Of a DNA stretch of 31,209 nucleotides, positions 9,035 through 17,039 are shown in pieces (the stretch's first letter is position 1; each line of letters begins with the position of its first letter). The notes under the pieces were generated by a model. It was given only the letters and a program-made list of their open reading frames with translations. It was not told the origin of the DNA and did not search any database. The position numbers and the translations under genes were made by a program. Source of the DNA: Nitrososphaerota archaeon (lineage in GTDB: Archaea; Thermoproteota; Nitrososphaeria; Nitrososphaerales; Nitrosopumilaceae). Where the stretch lies: contig VHBM01000004.1 of NCBI GenBank assembly GCA_016871975.1, positions 1-31,209 of the forward strand, given 5' to 3'.

Positions 9035-9346
9035 TTAGAAATCTTTCGGTAAATGACCGTTATCTTTTAACCAGTCAACCTGTGGTAATGTGAATCGCCA
9101 TACTATATCTCCTCTTTCATCTGCTTTAAAATCCCAAGGGGCAATTATCACAATGTCATTATCACGAATCCAAATTCTACGTTTTAGTTTACCTCGAATT
9201 CTACCACGTCTTGTTACATCGTCGGTACATTTTACTAAAACTTGATCACTGCCAAGAAGTTTGATCACTCGTCCAAGAAGTTCTCCTTGTTCTGGCAATC
9301 GAATTTCTTTTAATTCGCTTTCATTGAGAACTTTACGCTTACCCAC
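9035..9346 (-). CDS. eif1A: Translation initiation factor aIF1A
   Basis: OB-fold factor that binds the A site of the small subunit and promotes scanning/initiator placement. 103 residues. The family pattern is clear: LPEQGELLGRVIKLLGSD, VKCTDDVTRRGRIRGKLKRRIWIRDNDIVII, and the end APWDFKADERGDIVWRF followed by the QVDWLKDNGHLPKDF helix. ATG start. It sits between DUF424 (39 bases upstream) and RIO1 in the minus-strand translation cluster. Confidence 0.95.
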   Translation of the reverse strand: MGKRKVLNESELKEIRLPEQGELLGRVIKLLGSDQVLVKCTDDVTRRGRIRGKLKRRIWIRDNDIVIIAPWDFKADERGDIVWRFTLPQVDWLKDNGHLPKDF

Positions 9347-9385
9347 TTGGCAAATATCTTTAGGTTTGTATATAATTGTGGTGAT

Positions 9386-9682
9386 TTACATTTTGAAAAC
9401 TATTAGGAAAGGAACACTATCAATGGTTTTGATACTTTGTTGTGCGCCAATACCCAAGCTTAATGACAAAGAGATTGTTTCTTTTCCCACCATGTTAATT
9501 ATTGAACAATTTTTCAAAAGTGTGATAGCTTCTTTTTTTTCAACTATTTTGTCGCCATAATAGTTTTTACTTATGTTTATGGTTAGATCATTTTCAGATA
9601 TGTTTTTTCCCAAAAGATGTGAATCACAAATGTTAAGCATCTGATTGCCTTGATAATTGGCAACTCGAACGGAAAATGGCAT
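9386..9682 (-). CDS. DUF424 family protein
   Basis: 98 residues. The pattern (beta start, then ICDSHLLGKNISENDLTINISKNYYGD, then EEAITLLKNCSIINMVGKE and ISLSLSLG) matches the archaeal DUF424 family, for which I know no established biochemical function. Its ATG overlaps the aIF2-beta stop by one base (TAATG), so translation is coupled to that initiation factor. DUF424 next to aIF2-beta recurs in archaea, which suggests a link to initiation or tRNA binding; that link is inference. Confidence 0.85.
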   Translation of the reverse strand: MPFSVRVANYQGNQMLNICDSHLLGKNISENDLTINISKNYYGDKIVEKKEAITLLKNCSIINMVGKETISLSLSLGIGAQQSIKTIDSVPFLIVFKM

Positions 9683-10104
9683 TACGCATATTTACCTTTT
9701 AGTGTGGATTTTGCACCACAAGCTTCGCATATCAAAAATGAAATTCGTTTTTCCTTTTCGATTCTTGTGTCAGGGCTCTTACAGGTAGGACATTCTACAT
9801 AGTCTTTAACATAGATTTCAAAAAGACGTGTAAAATCTTGAGGTTCTCTTTTCCCAATAAAAATGGCCTTTTCGCCCACCCTTTCTGCAGGAACGGCGAA
9901 TTCTTTTGATAAATACTGTAGAACTTTATCCGGGTCCCTTCGTAAAACCTTTGGAAACTCTGAAAAATTCCTAAGAAATGTTCGTTGTCCTTCCCACATG
10001 ACGTCTACTGGTGGAAGTTCGAATCTTGCGGTTTCACTTTTGTTTTTTGAGACCTTGTCCTGAACTCGCTTTAGTAGCTTTTCGTATTCTGTCCTCGTCA
10101 ACAT
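9682..10104 (-). CDS. eif2b: Translation initiation factor aIF2 subunit beta
   Basis: Beta subunit of the trimeric factor that delivers initiator Met-tRNA. 140 residues: N-terminal helix (EKLLKRVQDKV), core domain with the GQRTFLRNFSEFP and VLQYLSKEFAVPA signatures, and a C-terminal zinc ribbon with CPTC (105-108) and CEAC (126-129). Length and all four cysteines are as expected. ATG start at 10104, with a one-base overlap to DUF424. Confidence 0.95.
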   Translation of the reverse strand: MLTRTEYEKLLKRVQDKVSKNKSETARFELPPVDVMWEGQRTFLRNFSEFPKVLRRDPDKVLQYLSKEFAVPAERVGEKAIFIGKREPQDFTRLFEIYVKDYVECPTCKSPDTRIEKEKRISFLICEACGAKSTLKGKYA

Positions 10105-10160
10105 GTGAACATTACATGTATGTCCCTATATTGGTTTAGATCAAAAAAGAAGACCGTGGT

Positions 10161-10304
10161 CTAAGTTTTGCCTATTCGGAAAACATTAGTTCCACAATTT
10201 GGGCACTTGCCCTTAGTGGCTGGTCGACCATTCTTCAATTTTGTCTGTTGGGGATCTTTGATGTCAACTTTTTTTCTGCATTTTACACAATATGCTGTTA
10301 CCAT
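10161..10304 (-). CDS. Small zinc-ribbon protein, DUF5679-like
   Basis: A 47-residue ORF, ATG at 10304 and TAG at 10161. The sequence runs MVTAYCVKCRKKVDI, then KLKNGRPATKGKCPNCGTN. Two CxxC pairs (Cys6/Cys9 and Cys34/Cys37) make a compact zinc ribbon. It resembles DUF5679 proteins, which are common next to information-processing genes in archaea and actinobacteria. It lies 57 bases upstream of aIF2-beta on the same strand and could head the cluster. Function unknown. Confidence 0.8.
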   Translation of the reverse strand: MVTAYCVKCRKKVDIKDPQQTKLKNGRPATKGKCPNCGTNVFRIGKT

Positions 10305-10555
10305 TCTATCAAATCACAGAGACTGTGGTATTTAGGAAGGAAATGTAAAATTTATTTAACTATAGACTAGATGACTCTAAATTTTTTATGATCAATTTTC
10401 GTTAAATTCACGATTAATTGTAAAAAAATAATAAATTTTTACCATTTTTTAGGGCTAAGCAATTTAAAATAAACAATCTTGATGGTTTTTGGCCATTTAA
10501 TTGTAGAATTATACTTTCAATCATATTATAAGCCACTATCTGCAGAACCTTACAG
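10305..10555. promoter_or_regulatory. AT-rich divergent intergenic region
   Basis: About 250 very AT-rich bases between the minus-strand translation cluster and the plus-strand gene at 10556. ATATTATAAG at 10523-10532 is a good TATA element about 25 bases ahead of the TTG start at 10556, implying a leaderless transcript. I saw no tRNA, long inverted repeat or further ORF. Confidence 0.5.
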
Positions 10556-11053
10556 TTGGCCTCAAAAAAGGGAGTCTGGTTGACTATAGCAATACTAGTA
10601 GCTATAACAATCGCTAGTTTTTTTGTTTGGTTAGCCCCACAAAGATATGATACTACTTTTGTTGTTTCTGATTTTAAATCGCACCTTGATGGAGTAAAAG
10701 AAATTCATTTGGTACTAGTTGATGGTATTGAAAAAGAGTTTCAAAAAATGCAAAATGGTGAGACAACTCCTGATCAATACATTGAGATTGCTGAAATTTC
10801 ATCTTCGCAGATAAATTCACAAATAATACAACTTGTTGAAAGCAACGCTTCAGAGGAATGGCAAGAAAGTTACTTGAATTACATTGAAGCGCTCAGAGCA
10901 ACAAACTCTAACATACGAGAAACAATTGTTGTTGCTAATATGATAAAAGATAACGCAGATAAAGATGATATTGGACAGGTTTTGGAAAAAATTGATAGGT
11001 TAAAAGAAGAGTCAAAATCCTTTATTTCTGCGTCTGATTCTACTAGGCCATAA
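10556..11053 (+). CDS. Secreted or single-pass membrane protein of unknown function
   Basis: 165 residues from a TTG start that is placed by the TATA box about 25 bases upstream. One N-terminal hydrophobic helix (about 7-27, VWLTIAILVAITIASFFVWL) follows Lys-Lys and acts as a signal anchor. The remainder is predicted extracytoplasmic and helical, rich in Glu, Gln, Ser and Asn. No family recognised. The long amphipathic helices suggest a coiled-coil or bundle, as in sensor ectodomains, but no signalling domain is attached. The DUF373 gene lies 86 bases downstream. Confidence 0.7.
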   Translation: MASKKGVWLTIAILVAITIASFFVWLAPQRYDTTFVVSDFKSHLDGVKEIHLVLVDGIEKEFQKMQNGETTPDQYIEIAEISSSQINSQIIQLVESNASEEWQESYLNYIEALRATNSNIRETIVVANMIKDNADKDDIGQVLEKIDRLKEESKSFISASDSTRP

Positions 11054-11139
11054 TTTGGAGTTTTGGCCTCAAAATACTAAGTCTACTATTTTCAAAAGTA
11101 GGGAAGTGTTAAAAGGTTATTTTGTAATATGGTCATGAT

Positions 11140-12282
11140 ATGTCACAGGATACAAAGCTGCGAAAGGACATAAAATCCCCTACATCGAGCAGACTGCTTG
11201 TAATTTGTGTTGATAGAGACAATGACGTAGGCGAAAAGGCAGGAATTATCACTCCTGTTGTTGGAAGAGACGCATGTATAGAAGCAGCACAAAGACTTGC
11301 ACTTGAAGATCCTGAGGACGCTGATTCTAATTCTATTTTTTACGCCATAAGGACATATGAAGACTTGGTAAGCAAAGGATATCAAACCGAAGTTGTTACA
11401 GTTGCAGGTACAAAAAATAAAGGAGTGGAAGCTGATGAAAAGATTGCACTGGAGATAAGAAAAGTTTTAGAAAAATTTTCAGCAAACGGTGCAGTTATTG
11501 TTTCTGATGGAGAAGATGATGAGAGCGTAATTCCAATTATTCAAAATGTTCTTCCCATTGTTTCTGTACAGAGAGTTGTGATGCGGGTTAGTAGGACCGT
11601 TGAATACTCCTATGCAGTTTTTGGAAAATATCTCAAGATGTTAATTTATGATTCCAAGTATTCAAAATTTGTCCTTGGTGTTCCAGGAATCTTGTTATTA
11701 ATTGGTGGAATCGCATCTGTTGTTGGATATACAAAAGAAATTTTTGCTGTCTTGATTAGTGTACTTGGCGGAGCGTTTCTTATTAGAGCATTTGATGTTG
11801 ATAGAGTTTGGTCAAACTGGGCAAAACCAACACCTGCGGGATTCATTAGGATATTTACTTTTGTAGCTGGCATAATTCTTATTTTAGCGTCAATACAATC
11901 TGGAATTTCATCATTAAATACAAGCTTGTTAGCACAAGACAAGGAAATACTAACTATAATCACAGACAAAATAGTAATCGGACAGTTTGTTGCTGGCGGG
12001 TTGCCATTTTTGTGGATGGGGGTAGGATCAATTTTTGGAGGAATGCTTCTTAGCAACTGGTTAAGTGGAAGCTTGAGAGCAATTTCCGATAGTCTAAGAT
12101 TAATTGTATTAGGAGCTCTCTATCCTACAGTAGCACAGTTTACTAGTATGCTTGTTAATGACGAAAGCTCATTTACTCTAATACCACCGTTGTTAATCGG
12201 ATTGGCAATAACACTGATATCTGCCACTCTTCTATTCCATAAATATAGGAAAAAGAAGGGTGGGCAAATATTAACGGAATAA
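11140..12282 (+). CDS. DUF373 family membrane protein
   Basis: 380 residues, ATG start. The N-terminal soluble domain (about 1-165) contains SSRLLVICVDRDNDVGEKAGIITPVVGR and DGEDDESVIPIIQ, both signatures of archaeal DUF373. It is followed by about six hydrophobic helices beginning near residue 178 (LGVPGILLLIGGIASVVG) and ending with FHKYRKKKGG in the cytoplasm. DUF373 proteins are widespread in archaea without a proven function; the Asp-rich motifs suggest nucleotide or metal binding. The stop TAA at 12280-12282 overlaps an ATA codon in frame with the prenyl synthase that follows. Confidence 0.88.
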   Translation: MSQDTKLRKDIKSPTSSRLLVICVDRDNDVGEKAGIITPVVGRDACIEAAQRLALEDPEDADSNSIFYAIRTYEDLVSKGYQTEVVTVAGTKNKGVEADEKIALEIRKVLEKFSANGAVIVSDGEDDESVIPIIQNVLPIVSVQRVVMRVSRTVEYSYAVFGKYLKMLIYDSKYSKFVLGVPGILLLIGGIASVVGYTKEIFAVLISVLGGAFLIRAFDVDRVWSNWAKPTPAGFIRIFTFVAGIILILASIQSGISSLNTSLLAQDKEILTIITDKIVIGQFVAGGLPFLWMGVGSIFGGMLLSNWLSGSLRAISDSLRLIVLGALYPTVAQFTSMLVNDESSFTLIPPLLIGLAITLISATLLFHKYRKKKGGQILTE

Positions 12283-12359
12283 AAAAAGTCACATTTGTTT
12301 TATCCGGTCTTTACAGACTTTACTCTAAGAAACTAGAAAAAGAAATTCTAAGAGATGAC

Positions 12360-13061
12360 ATGCCAAATCACATTGCCATAATTTTAGATGGCAATAGAAG
12401 ATGGGCAAAAAGAAATCTAGTGATGCCGAAAGCAGGTCACTGGAGAGGTGCAGACGCTGTTGAAAATCTAATGGACTGGTGTGAAGAATTTGACATTAAG
12501 ATCATCACTTTATATGCGCTATCTGCAGAAAACCTCGAAAGAAACGACGAGGAGTTAGAATATCTTTTCAAACTGATAAAAGAGCGCCTAGAAAAGCTGT
12601 ACAATGATCCTAGGATTCATCGAACAAAGATGAGGGTAAAGGCAATAGGTCGAGTTGAATTATTACCAGAGTCAATAAAAGAGGTTTTGCACAGACTAGA
12701 TGTGGCAACAAAAGATTATGACAGTCATTATCTTAATATCGCAATAGCATATGGGGGCCAAAACGAGCTAGTAGATGCAGTCAAAAAGATTGGTATCAAG
12801 ATAAAGGAAGGAAATCTTGACGTAAACGACATTAACAAAAATGTAATAGAATCAAATCTTTACACATCACATCTGCCACAGTCATCGCCTGATATGATTT
12901 TACGTACATCTGGAGAAAAACGTTTGAGTGGATTTTTAATTTGGCAGAGTGCGTATAGTGAGCTTGTTTTTATGGATATTTTTTGGCCTGAGTTTCGAAA
13001 AATTGATTTGATGCGAGCCATACGAACTTTTCAAAAAAGAAAACGCCGTCTTGGCAAATAG
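12360..13061 (+). CDS. uppS: cis-Prenyl (undecaprenyl-type) diphosphate synthase
   Basis: Condenses isopentenyl diphosphates into a long cis-polyprenol carrier used for glycan transfer across the archaeal membrane. From ATG 12360 there are 233 residues beginning directly at the substrate-binding motif HIAIILDGNRRWA (Asp10). Later signatures are ALSAENLER, AYGGQNELVDA, and RTSGEKRLSGFLIWQSAYSE with the metal-binding VFMDIFWPEF end. Homologues usually carry 15-30 residues before this motif. Here the frame stays open upstream and reads SGLYRLYSKKLEKEIL, so the true start is probably near 12279, where only ATA is available. Confidence 0.92.
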   Translation: MPNHIAIILDGNRRWAKRNLVMPKAGHWRGADAVENLMDWCEEFDIKIITLYALSAENLERNDEELEYLFKLIKERLEKLYNDPRIHRTKMRVKAIGRVELLPESIKEVLHRLDVATKDYDSHYLNIAIAYGGQNELVDAVKKIGIKIKEGNLDVNDINKNVIESNLYTSHLPQSSPDMILRTSGEKRLSGFLIWQSAYSELVFMDIFWPEFRKIDLMRAIRTFQKRKRRLGK

Positions 13062-13080
13062 CCAAAGACATTGATAAAAA

Positions 13081-13500
13081 ATGATAAAGGAACAATCTGC
13101 AGGCACAGTATTATTTATTGAAGAGAATAATGAAAATCTATTCTTGCTTTTGCATTATCCCACAGGTCATTGGGATTTTGTCAAAGGTAAAATAGAAAAT
13201 AATGAAAGTCCTGAACAAACAATAGTTAGAGAAACGAAAGAAGAGACGGGAATTACAGACATTGTATTTATAAAAAATTTCAAAGAAAAAATTGAGTATA
13301 GTTTCAAATTTAATGGAGATACAGTACAAAAAGAAGTTATATTTTTTCTTGCAAAGACAAACACAAAACAAGTTGAGTTGTCATATGAACACTTGGATTA
13401 TGTGTGGCTTGATTTTGACAATGCGTTAAAGAAAATCACTTATGAAAACGCAAAAAATATTTTGATAAAAGCAAAAAATTATTTGGAAAAACTTAGCTGA
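13081..13500 (+). CDS. Nudix hydrolase, Ap4A hydrolase-like
   Basis: 139 residues with a complete Nudix box at 36-58 (G-x5-E-x7-REx2EExGI: Gly36, Glu42, Arg50, Glu51, Glu54, Glu55, Gly57). The AGTVLFIEE start and the HWDFVKGKIE lead-in to the box resemble bis(5'-nucleosyl)-tetraphosphatases, which remove Ap4A or related dinucleotides. Substrate is inferred only. ATG start is 19 bases after the prenyl synthase, same strand. Its 3' end overlaps pyrF convergently by 22 bases. Confidence 0.88.
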   Translation: MIKEQSAGTVLFIEENNENLFLLLHYPTGHWDFVKGKIENNESPEQTIVRETKEETGITDIVFIKNFKEKIEYSFKFNGDTVQKEVIFFLAKTNTKQVELSYEHLDYVWLDFDNALKKITYENAKNILIKAKNYLEKLS

Positions 13501-14210
13501 CTTAGTTTTCTAGTTGCGTCTAAGGGATTTTTTGATGAAAGTATGGTTCTGCCGACAATTAAAAAGTCAGAACCCGACGAAACAACTTTTTGAGCATCAC
13601 CACCCTGGGTGCCTACTCCTGGACTGTAAATGTCAAGTCTTTTTTTTACTTTATTTTTACAATATTGAATAATCTGAGGAAATGTTGCACCAACTATAAT
13701 GCCGTCTACCTTTTGAAGCAAAGCCAATTTCAGAAATAACTGATATAGCTTTGTTTTGCCAGTCATCTGTAGTTCGTAGGTATGTCTTGCCTCAGGCGCA
13801 CTCATATGGCATAAAGTGATTATTCCTCTGTTTTTTTTGTGAGCATAATCTACAAGATTTTTGAGACTTGTTTTTCCCATAATTGGATTTACGATTATTG
13901 CGTCAAAACCACAGTTCCAGAGAAAGTCAGACGTTATTTGGTTTGTGTTACCAATATCGTTTAGTTTTATGTCAGCTATAGTTACAAGTCCATGGTCATG
14001 TGCAATGTCATTAATTTTTTTTATCTCTTTTGTTCCAAGTGGGAGTAATACGTGAAAGTTTAGCTTTAAACCGCAAAGATAATTATGTAGTGTTTTAATG
14101 TTTTTGATAGTTTTTGATTCTATGTTTTTGTTGGAATTGTAATCGTTTGCTAAAATTATACGGCCTTTTTCTTCAGATATCTGTTTTATTCTAGCTCTGA
14201 AGCTGGTCAT
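13479..14210 (-). CDS. pyrF: Orotidine 5'-phosphate decarboxylase
   Basis: Last step of UMP synthesis. The 243-residue TIM barrel has the catalytic DIKLNDIGNTN signature (Asp80, Lys82, Asp85), IILANDYN at the first strand (the first substrate-contacting Asp is Asp23), a C-terminal IYSPGVGTQGGDAQKV phosphate-gripper region and DFLIVGRTIL. The SPGVGTQGG form and length fit the archaeal or type 2-like group. Its start lies 20 bases inside the end of the 14191-14856 gene, which suggests coupling. Confidence 0.93.
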   Translation of the reverse strand: MTSFRARIKQISEEKGRIILANDYNSNKNIESKTIKNIKTLHNYLCGLKLNFHVLLPLGTKEIKKINDIAHDHGLVTIADIKLNDIGNTNQITSDFLWNCGFDAIIVNPIMGKTSLKNLVDYAHKKNRGIITLCHMSAPEARHTYELQMTGKTKLYQLFLKLALLQKVDGIIVGATFPQIIQYCKNKVKKRLDIYSPGVGTQGGDAQKVVSSGSDFLIVGRTILSSKNPLDATRKLSQLSFSK

Positions 14211-14856
14211 AACTGACCAACGGATGAGTCTCTTTTAATTTTATTATTTTGATATAGGAATAGCCGTGTTCTATTGGATTTGCAACAAATGATGGCTGAG
14301 TTCCATTATGTGTGGCATACTTTAGAAATGGTTTTTCTGGATTTTCGTTTAAAACTACATGACAGAAATACGAGTCCCCTTCCTCATTAAAATTCATGAA
14401 TACTCCAAGCAGCCACTTTCCTTTGTATGGAAACGCAAATAACGGAAATGGTGCCTCTTCAAAGCCATAGCTTAGTTTTGCAAGGCTTGCAAGATCCTCT
14501 AGCTCAATTGGATGATATTTTGCTTCGCCGTTACTTGATTCTGCTTTAAGCGTATCAGGCAGTGTTTTGATTTTAACTATAGGCGAATAAAGGCATGCAG
14601 AATCTGAGGTAGAGTTTACAATTGATGATTCTTCATTTCCTGCTTTAAAGCCATAGCATAGATAGTGCCCTATATTTTCAATCGGTGTATAATATACAAT
14701 TGGTCTTTCTTTTAACAAATCCATCTGAACCGATAGAACTTTTTTTCCTTCATGTTCATGTAAAAATGAAACACGTGGAATTCTTTCCAAAGCACAAACT
14801 AATCGCGAAAACTCTAGTGGCGATGAGACTTGAATATATTTTGGGCGCTTGTCCAT
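14191..14856 (-). CDS. Unknown soluble protein upstream of pyrF
   Basis: 221 residues, ATG start, mixed alpha/beta with aromatic-rich strands (PIVYYTPIENIGHYLCYGF, LFAFPYKGKWLLGVFMNF). No membrane helix, no zinc motif, no recognised family. The repeated short beta-strand content suggests a ligand-binding or single-stranded nucleic-acid-binding fold, but this is a guess. It is co-directional and overlapping with pyrF, so co-expression is likely. It lies 53 bases downstream of purA on the same strand, which puts two nucleotide-biosynthesis genes around it. Confidence 0.72.
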   Translation of the reverse strand: MDKRPKYIQVSSPLEFSRLVCALERIPRVSFLHEHEGKKVLSVQMDLLKERPIVYYTPIENIGHYLCYGFKAGNEESSIVNSTSDSACLYSPIVKIKTLPDTLKAESSNGEAKYHPIELEDLASLAKLSYGFEEAPFPLFAFPYKGKWLLGVFMNFNEEGDSYFCHVVLNENPEKPFLKYATHNGTQPSFVANPIEHGYSYIKIIKLKETHPLVSYDQLQS

Positions 14857-14909
14857 CTTCGATCCTTTGCAAATATTGCCAAATTAAAAGTTAGCCGAAT
14901 TTGTGTTAG

Positions 14910-15905
14910 CTAGGCTCGTCTATCAACAATATCATTTATTGCAGGTCCCGTGCCTATGAGTGCGACAGGAACGCCTAATTTGTCTTCAATATTTTTTATG
15001 AATGATTTTGCTTCGTCATCTAGGCTCGCATAAGATGTTTTGTGCGCACATGAGGGAAACAGTACATCCAGTTTAGTTATGGCTATCTGTGTAGCACTGT
15101 TTAGCATGATTGCTTTTTTTGCTAGAGTGAAGTTGAATTCTGCTGCACGTCTCTGCCTGCCTGTAACCGTTCCCCACTCAGACCATCCCTTTTTTGATAT
15201 AGTATCGGAGGCAAGCTCGTTTTCTAGCGGCCCTTCTCCAACACGTGTTACATATGACTTGAATACTACCATGACCTCATCTACTCTCTTTGGTCCCAAT
15301 CCTATATCTGAGCAAATCCCAGATGCAGTGACATCCTTTGATGTCACATATGGATAGGTTCCATGCCATAGCGAAAGATACGTTCCTTGCGTTCCTTCAA
15401 CTAGAACGCCTTTTTTTTCATCCAAGGCACGGTTGAGTGCAGATGGAACGTCTTCAAGATACGAAGACAGCGAATCAATGTCTTTGGCAAGTTTTAGTAT
15501 TCTCATTGCCCTATCTGCATTTGCAGGACCTGTTCCTGACCCCGTACTTCCAATGGTGTCTTTTAGCTTGGAATCACGTTCTAGATGGGTTTCTTCAATA
15601 ATACCACATCTTTGATCAACAAAGACTCTGTCTGAAACCCCAAAGTCATTTATTTCTTTGAGCAGAACTGTTGGATTTATCACAACGCCTGGTCCGATCA
15701 TCACTTTTGAGCTTTTGTTTAAAAAACCGCTTGGGAGCATTCTTACTTTGTATACCTTGTCACCATCAGCTATTGTGTGACCTGCGTTTGGTCCAGCACC
15801 CCCCCGTACTACAATTGATGGATTATCCTTTAGCGCAAGATACGAAACTATCTTTCCTTTCCCTTCGTCACCAAAAAAACCGCCGACAATAACAGTAGAG
15901 GGCAC
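14910..15905 (-). CDS. purA: Adenylosuccinate synthetase (short archaeal form)
   Basis: Joins IMP and aspartate using GTP, the first committed step to AMP. P-loop-like GGFFGDEGKGK at 8-18 with catalytic Asp13, and NAGHT with His43 are visible, plus the IMP-binding GSTGSGTGPANADRAMRI and GTQGTYLSLWHGTYPYVTS segments and the base-binding TKLDVL. At 331 residues it is the short archaeal type that lacks about 90-100 residues of the bacterial form. Start is GTG at 15905; no ATG upstream gives a family-like N-terminus. Confidence 0.95.
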   Translation of the reverse strand: MPSTVIVGGFFGDEGKGKIVSYLALKDNPSIVVRGGAGPNAGHTIADGDKVYKVRMLPSGFLNKSSKVMIGPGVVINPTVLLKEINDFGVSDRVFVDQRCGIIEETHLERDSKLKDTIGSTGSGTGPANADRAMRILKLAKDIDSLSSYLEDVPSALNRALDEKKGVLVEGTQGTYLSLWHGTYPYVTSKDVTASGICSDIGLGPKRVDEVMVVFKSYVTRVGEGPLENELASDTISKKGWSEWGTVTGRQRRAAEFNFTLAKKAIMLNSATQIAITKLDVLFPSCAHKTSYASLDDEAKSFIKNIEDKLGVPVALIGTGPAINDIVDRRA

Positions 15906-15984
15906 AATTTTGAGCTTGAATTCGACGTATTTAATCTAAGTTGTTGCAATATTATTTTATTTTACAGTCTTTTGATGATCGGTA

Positions 15985-16446
15985 TTGTCAGAGCCAAACT
16001 ATGCTGGAAGTATAATCGTCAATTTAGCTAGTCTTCCGGACTTTCTTAGAAAACCAATCCTAAAAAAAAGAATGTTGGAATTTTTTTCAATGAATGAGCA
16101 AGAAAGAAAAGAGATTATCAATAATGCGCTAGAAGCTGGACCTACCATTCCATTTTCAAAATTTGCCAAACTATTCAAGACTTGGCTTGAGGTATTAACA
16201 ACGATCTCAGAGGAGCAAAGGACCTATCTTTTTTCAGGTTATATTGATGAGGTTGTAAATGTTCCACAAAAGCTAATCAACTTTAATCTAGATGGAATTC
16301 TTGAGATCTTTTTGTCACTTGATGATTCAAAAAAAGAAACTCTTGCAGAAACGATAAGGAAGATAGTTTCTAGTCTTGATGCAAAAACAAGACATAGGTT
16401 GTTTTTGATAATACCAGATAGTGCGAAAAATCACATTGGGTTTTGA
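15985..16446 (+). CDS. Helical protein of unknown function
   Basis: 153 residues, TTG start at 15985 (SEPNYAGSIIVNLASLP...). Entirely helical by composition, with repeated motifs such as NEQERKEIINNALEA, SEEQRTYLFSGYIDE, DDSKKETLAETIRK and DAKTRHRLFLIIPD. These look like four related helix-hairpin units that begin with an S/N-x-E/D-cap, so a small helical-repeat scaffold is possible. No catalytic motif. Divergent from purA; the 3' end overlaps the YggX-like gene by 16 bases. Confidence 0.72.
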   Translation: MSEPNYAGSIIVNLASLPDFLRKPILKKRMLEFFSMNEQERKEIINNALEAGPTIPFSKFAKLFKTWLEVLTTISEEQRTYLFSGYIDEVVNVPQKLINFNLDGILEIFLSLDDSKKETLAETIRKIVSSLDAKTRHRLFLIIPDSAKNHIGF

Positions 16447-16727
16447 ACGTCTGGCTTTCGATTCTTTTCGTCACTAAAATCTACTATATCTCCCTCTGGC
16501 GTCAAAACACCTACAAAAATTTTCTCGTGTTTTTTTAGAACCTTTCTGTGGTCAGGCAAAGACATGTCCAATCTCATTTCATTCATTACCATTACACGAT
16601 ATTCTTTCCACTGTGACCAGCAGTTATTACAGCATGGGTATGTAGCTGCTTTTGGATCTAGCTCCTCGCTATCAGGAATGGAGCCTTTGCACTTGGTACA
16701 GGTTCTTGTCATCAAATTTAGCTTCAT
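16431..16727 (-). CDS. YggX-like iron-trafficking protein with N-terminal zinc ribbon
   Basis: 98 residues. Residues 36-72 (CWSQWKEYRVMVMNEMRLD, then HRKVLKKHEKIFVG) match the bacterial Fe(2+)-trafficking/oxidative-damage protein YggX, whose core is WxQWxxxQxMLINExxLxxxxxxxRxxLxxxMxxFLF. Unlike YggX, it opens with CTKCKGS (Cys10, Cys13) and CCNNC (Cys32, Cys33, Cys36), enough for a metal ribbon. The exact start is uncertain: Met1 or Met6. An iron or Fe-S repair role is inferred from YggX. Its own promoter would lie in the divergent gap 16728-16790. Confidence 0.72.
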   Translation of the reverse strand: MKLNLMTRTCTKCKGSIPDSEELDPKAATYPCCNNCWSQWKEYRVMVMNEMRLDMSLPDHRKVLKKHEKIFVGVLTPEGDIVDFSDEKNRKPDVQNPM

Positions 16728-16790
16728 AAAAACTCCTTTTATCTTTTTTTGGACCTAAATCAATAATAAATAACAACCACTAGATAACAT

Positions 16791-17000
16791 GTGAAGATAA
16801 AATGCCCCAAGTGCAAAAAGGCTGCAGAGCTTGCACCTGACTATTCATCTGTAAAGTGTGAACACTGCAATTTGGATATGAGCTATGGAGAATACGTGAG
16901 ATTTGTTTCCCAACATGATTCAAAATATTCAGATATACTTGGGGATTATACTGGAACTACAGGAGGCCAAACGGCTGGCACTTTAGATGAATGGGATTAA
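16791..17000 (+). CDS. Small zinc-ribbon protein
   Basis: 69 residues, GTG start at 16791. CPKC (5-8) and CEHC (24-27) form a typical zinc ribbon at the N-terminus, followed by MSYGEYVRFVSQHD and a Gly/Thr-rich flexible tail ending in acidic LDEWD. No family beyond zinc-ribbon can be assigned. The membrane-protein gene begins 39 bases downstream and may be co-transcribed. Confidence 0.75.
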   Translation: MKIKCPKCKKAAELAPDYSSVKCEHCNLDMSYGEYVRFVSQHDSKYSDILGDYTGTTGGQTAGTLDEWD

Positions 17001-17039
17001 CCTATAAGATTTAATAATTTTAAAGATTAGTGCGCATAG

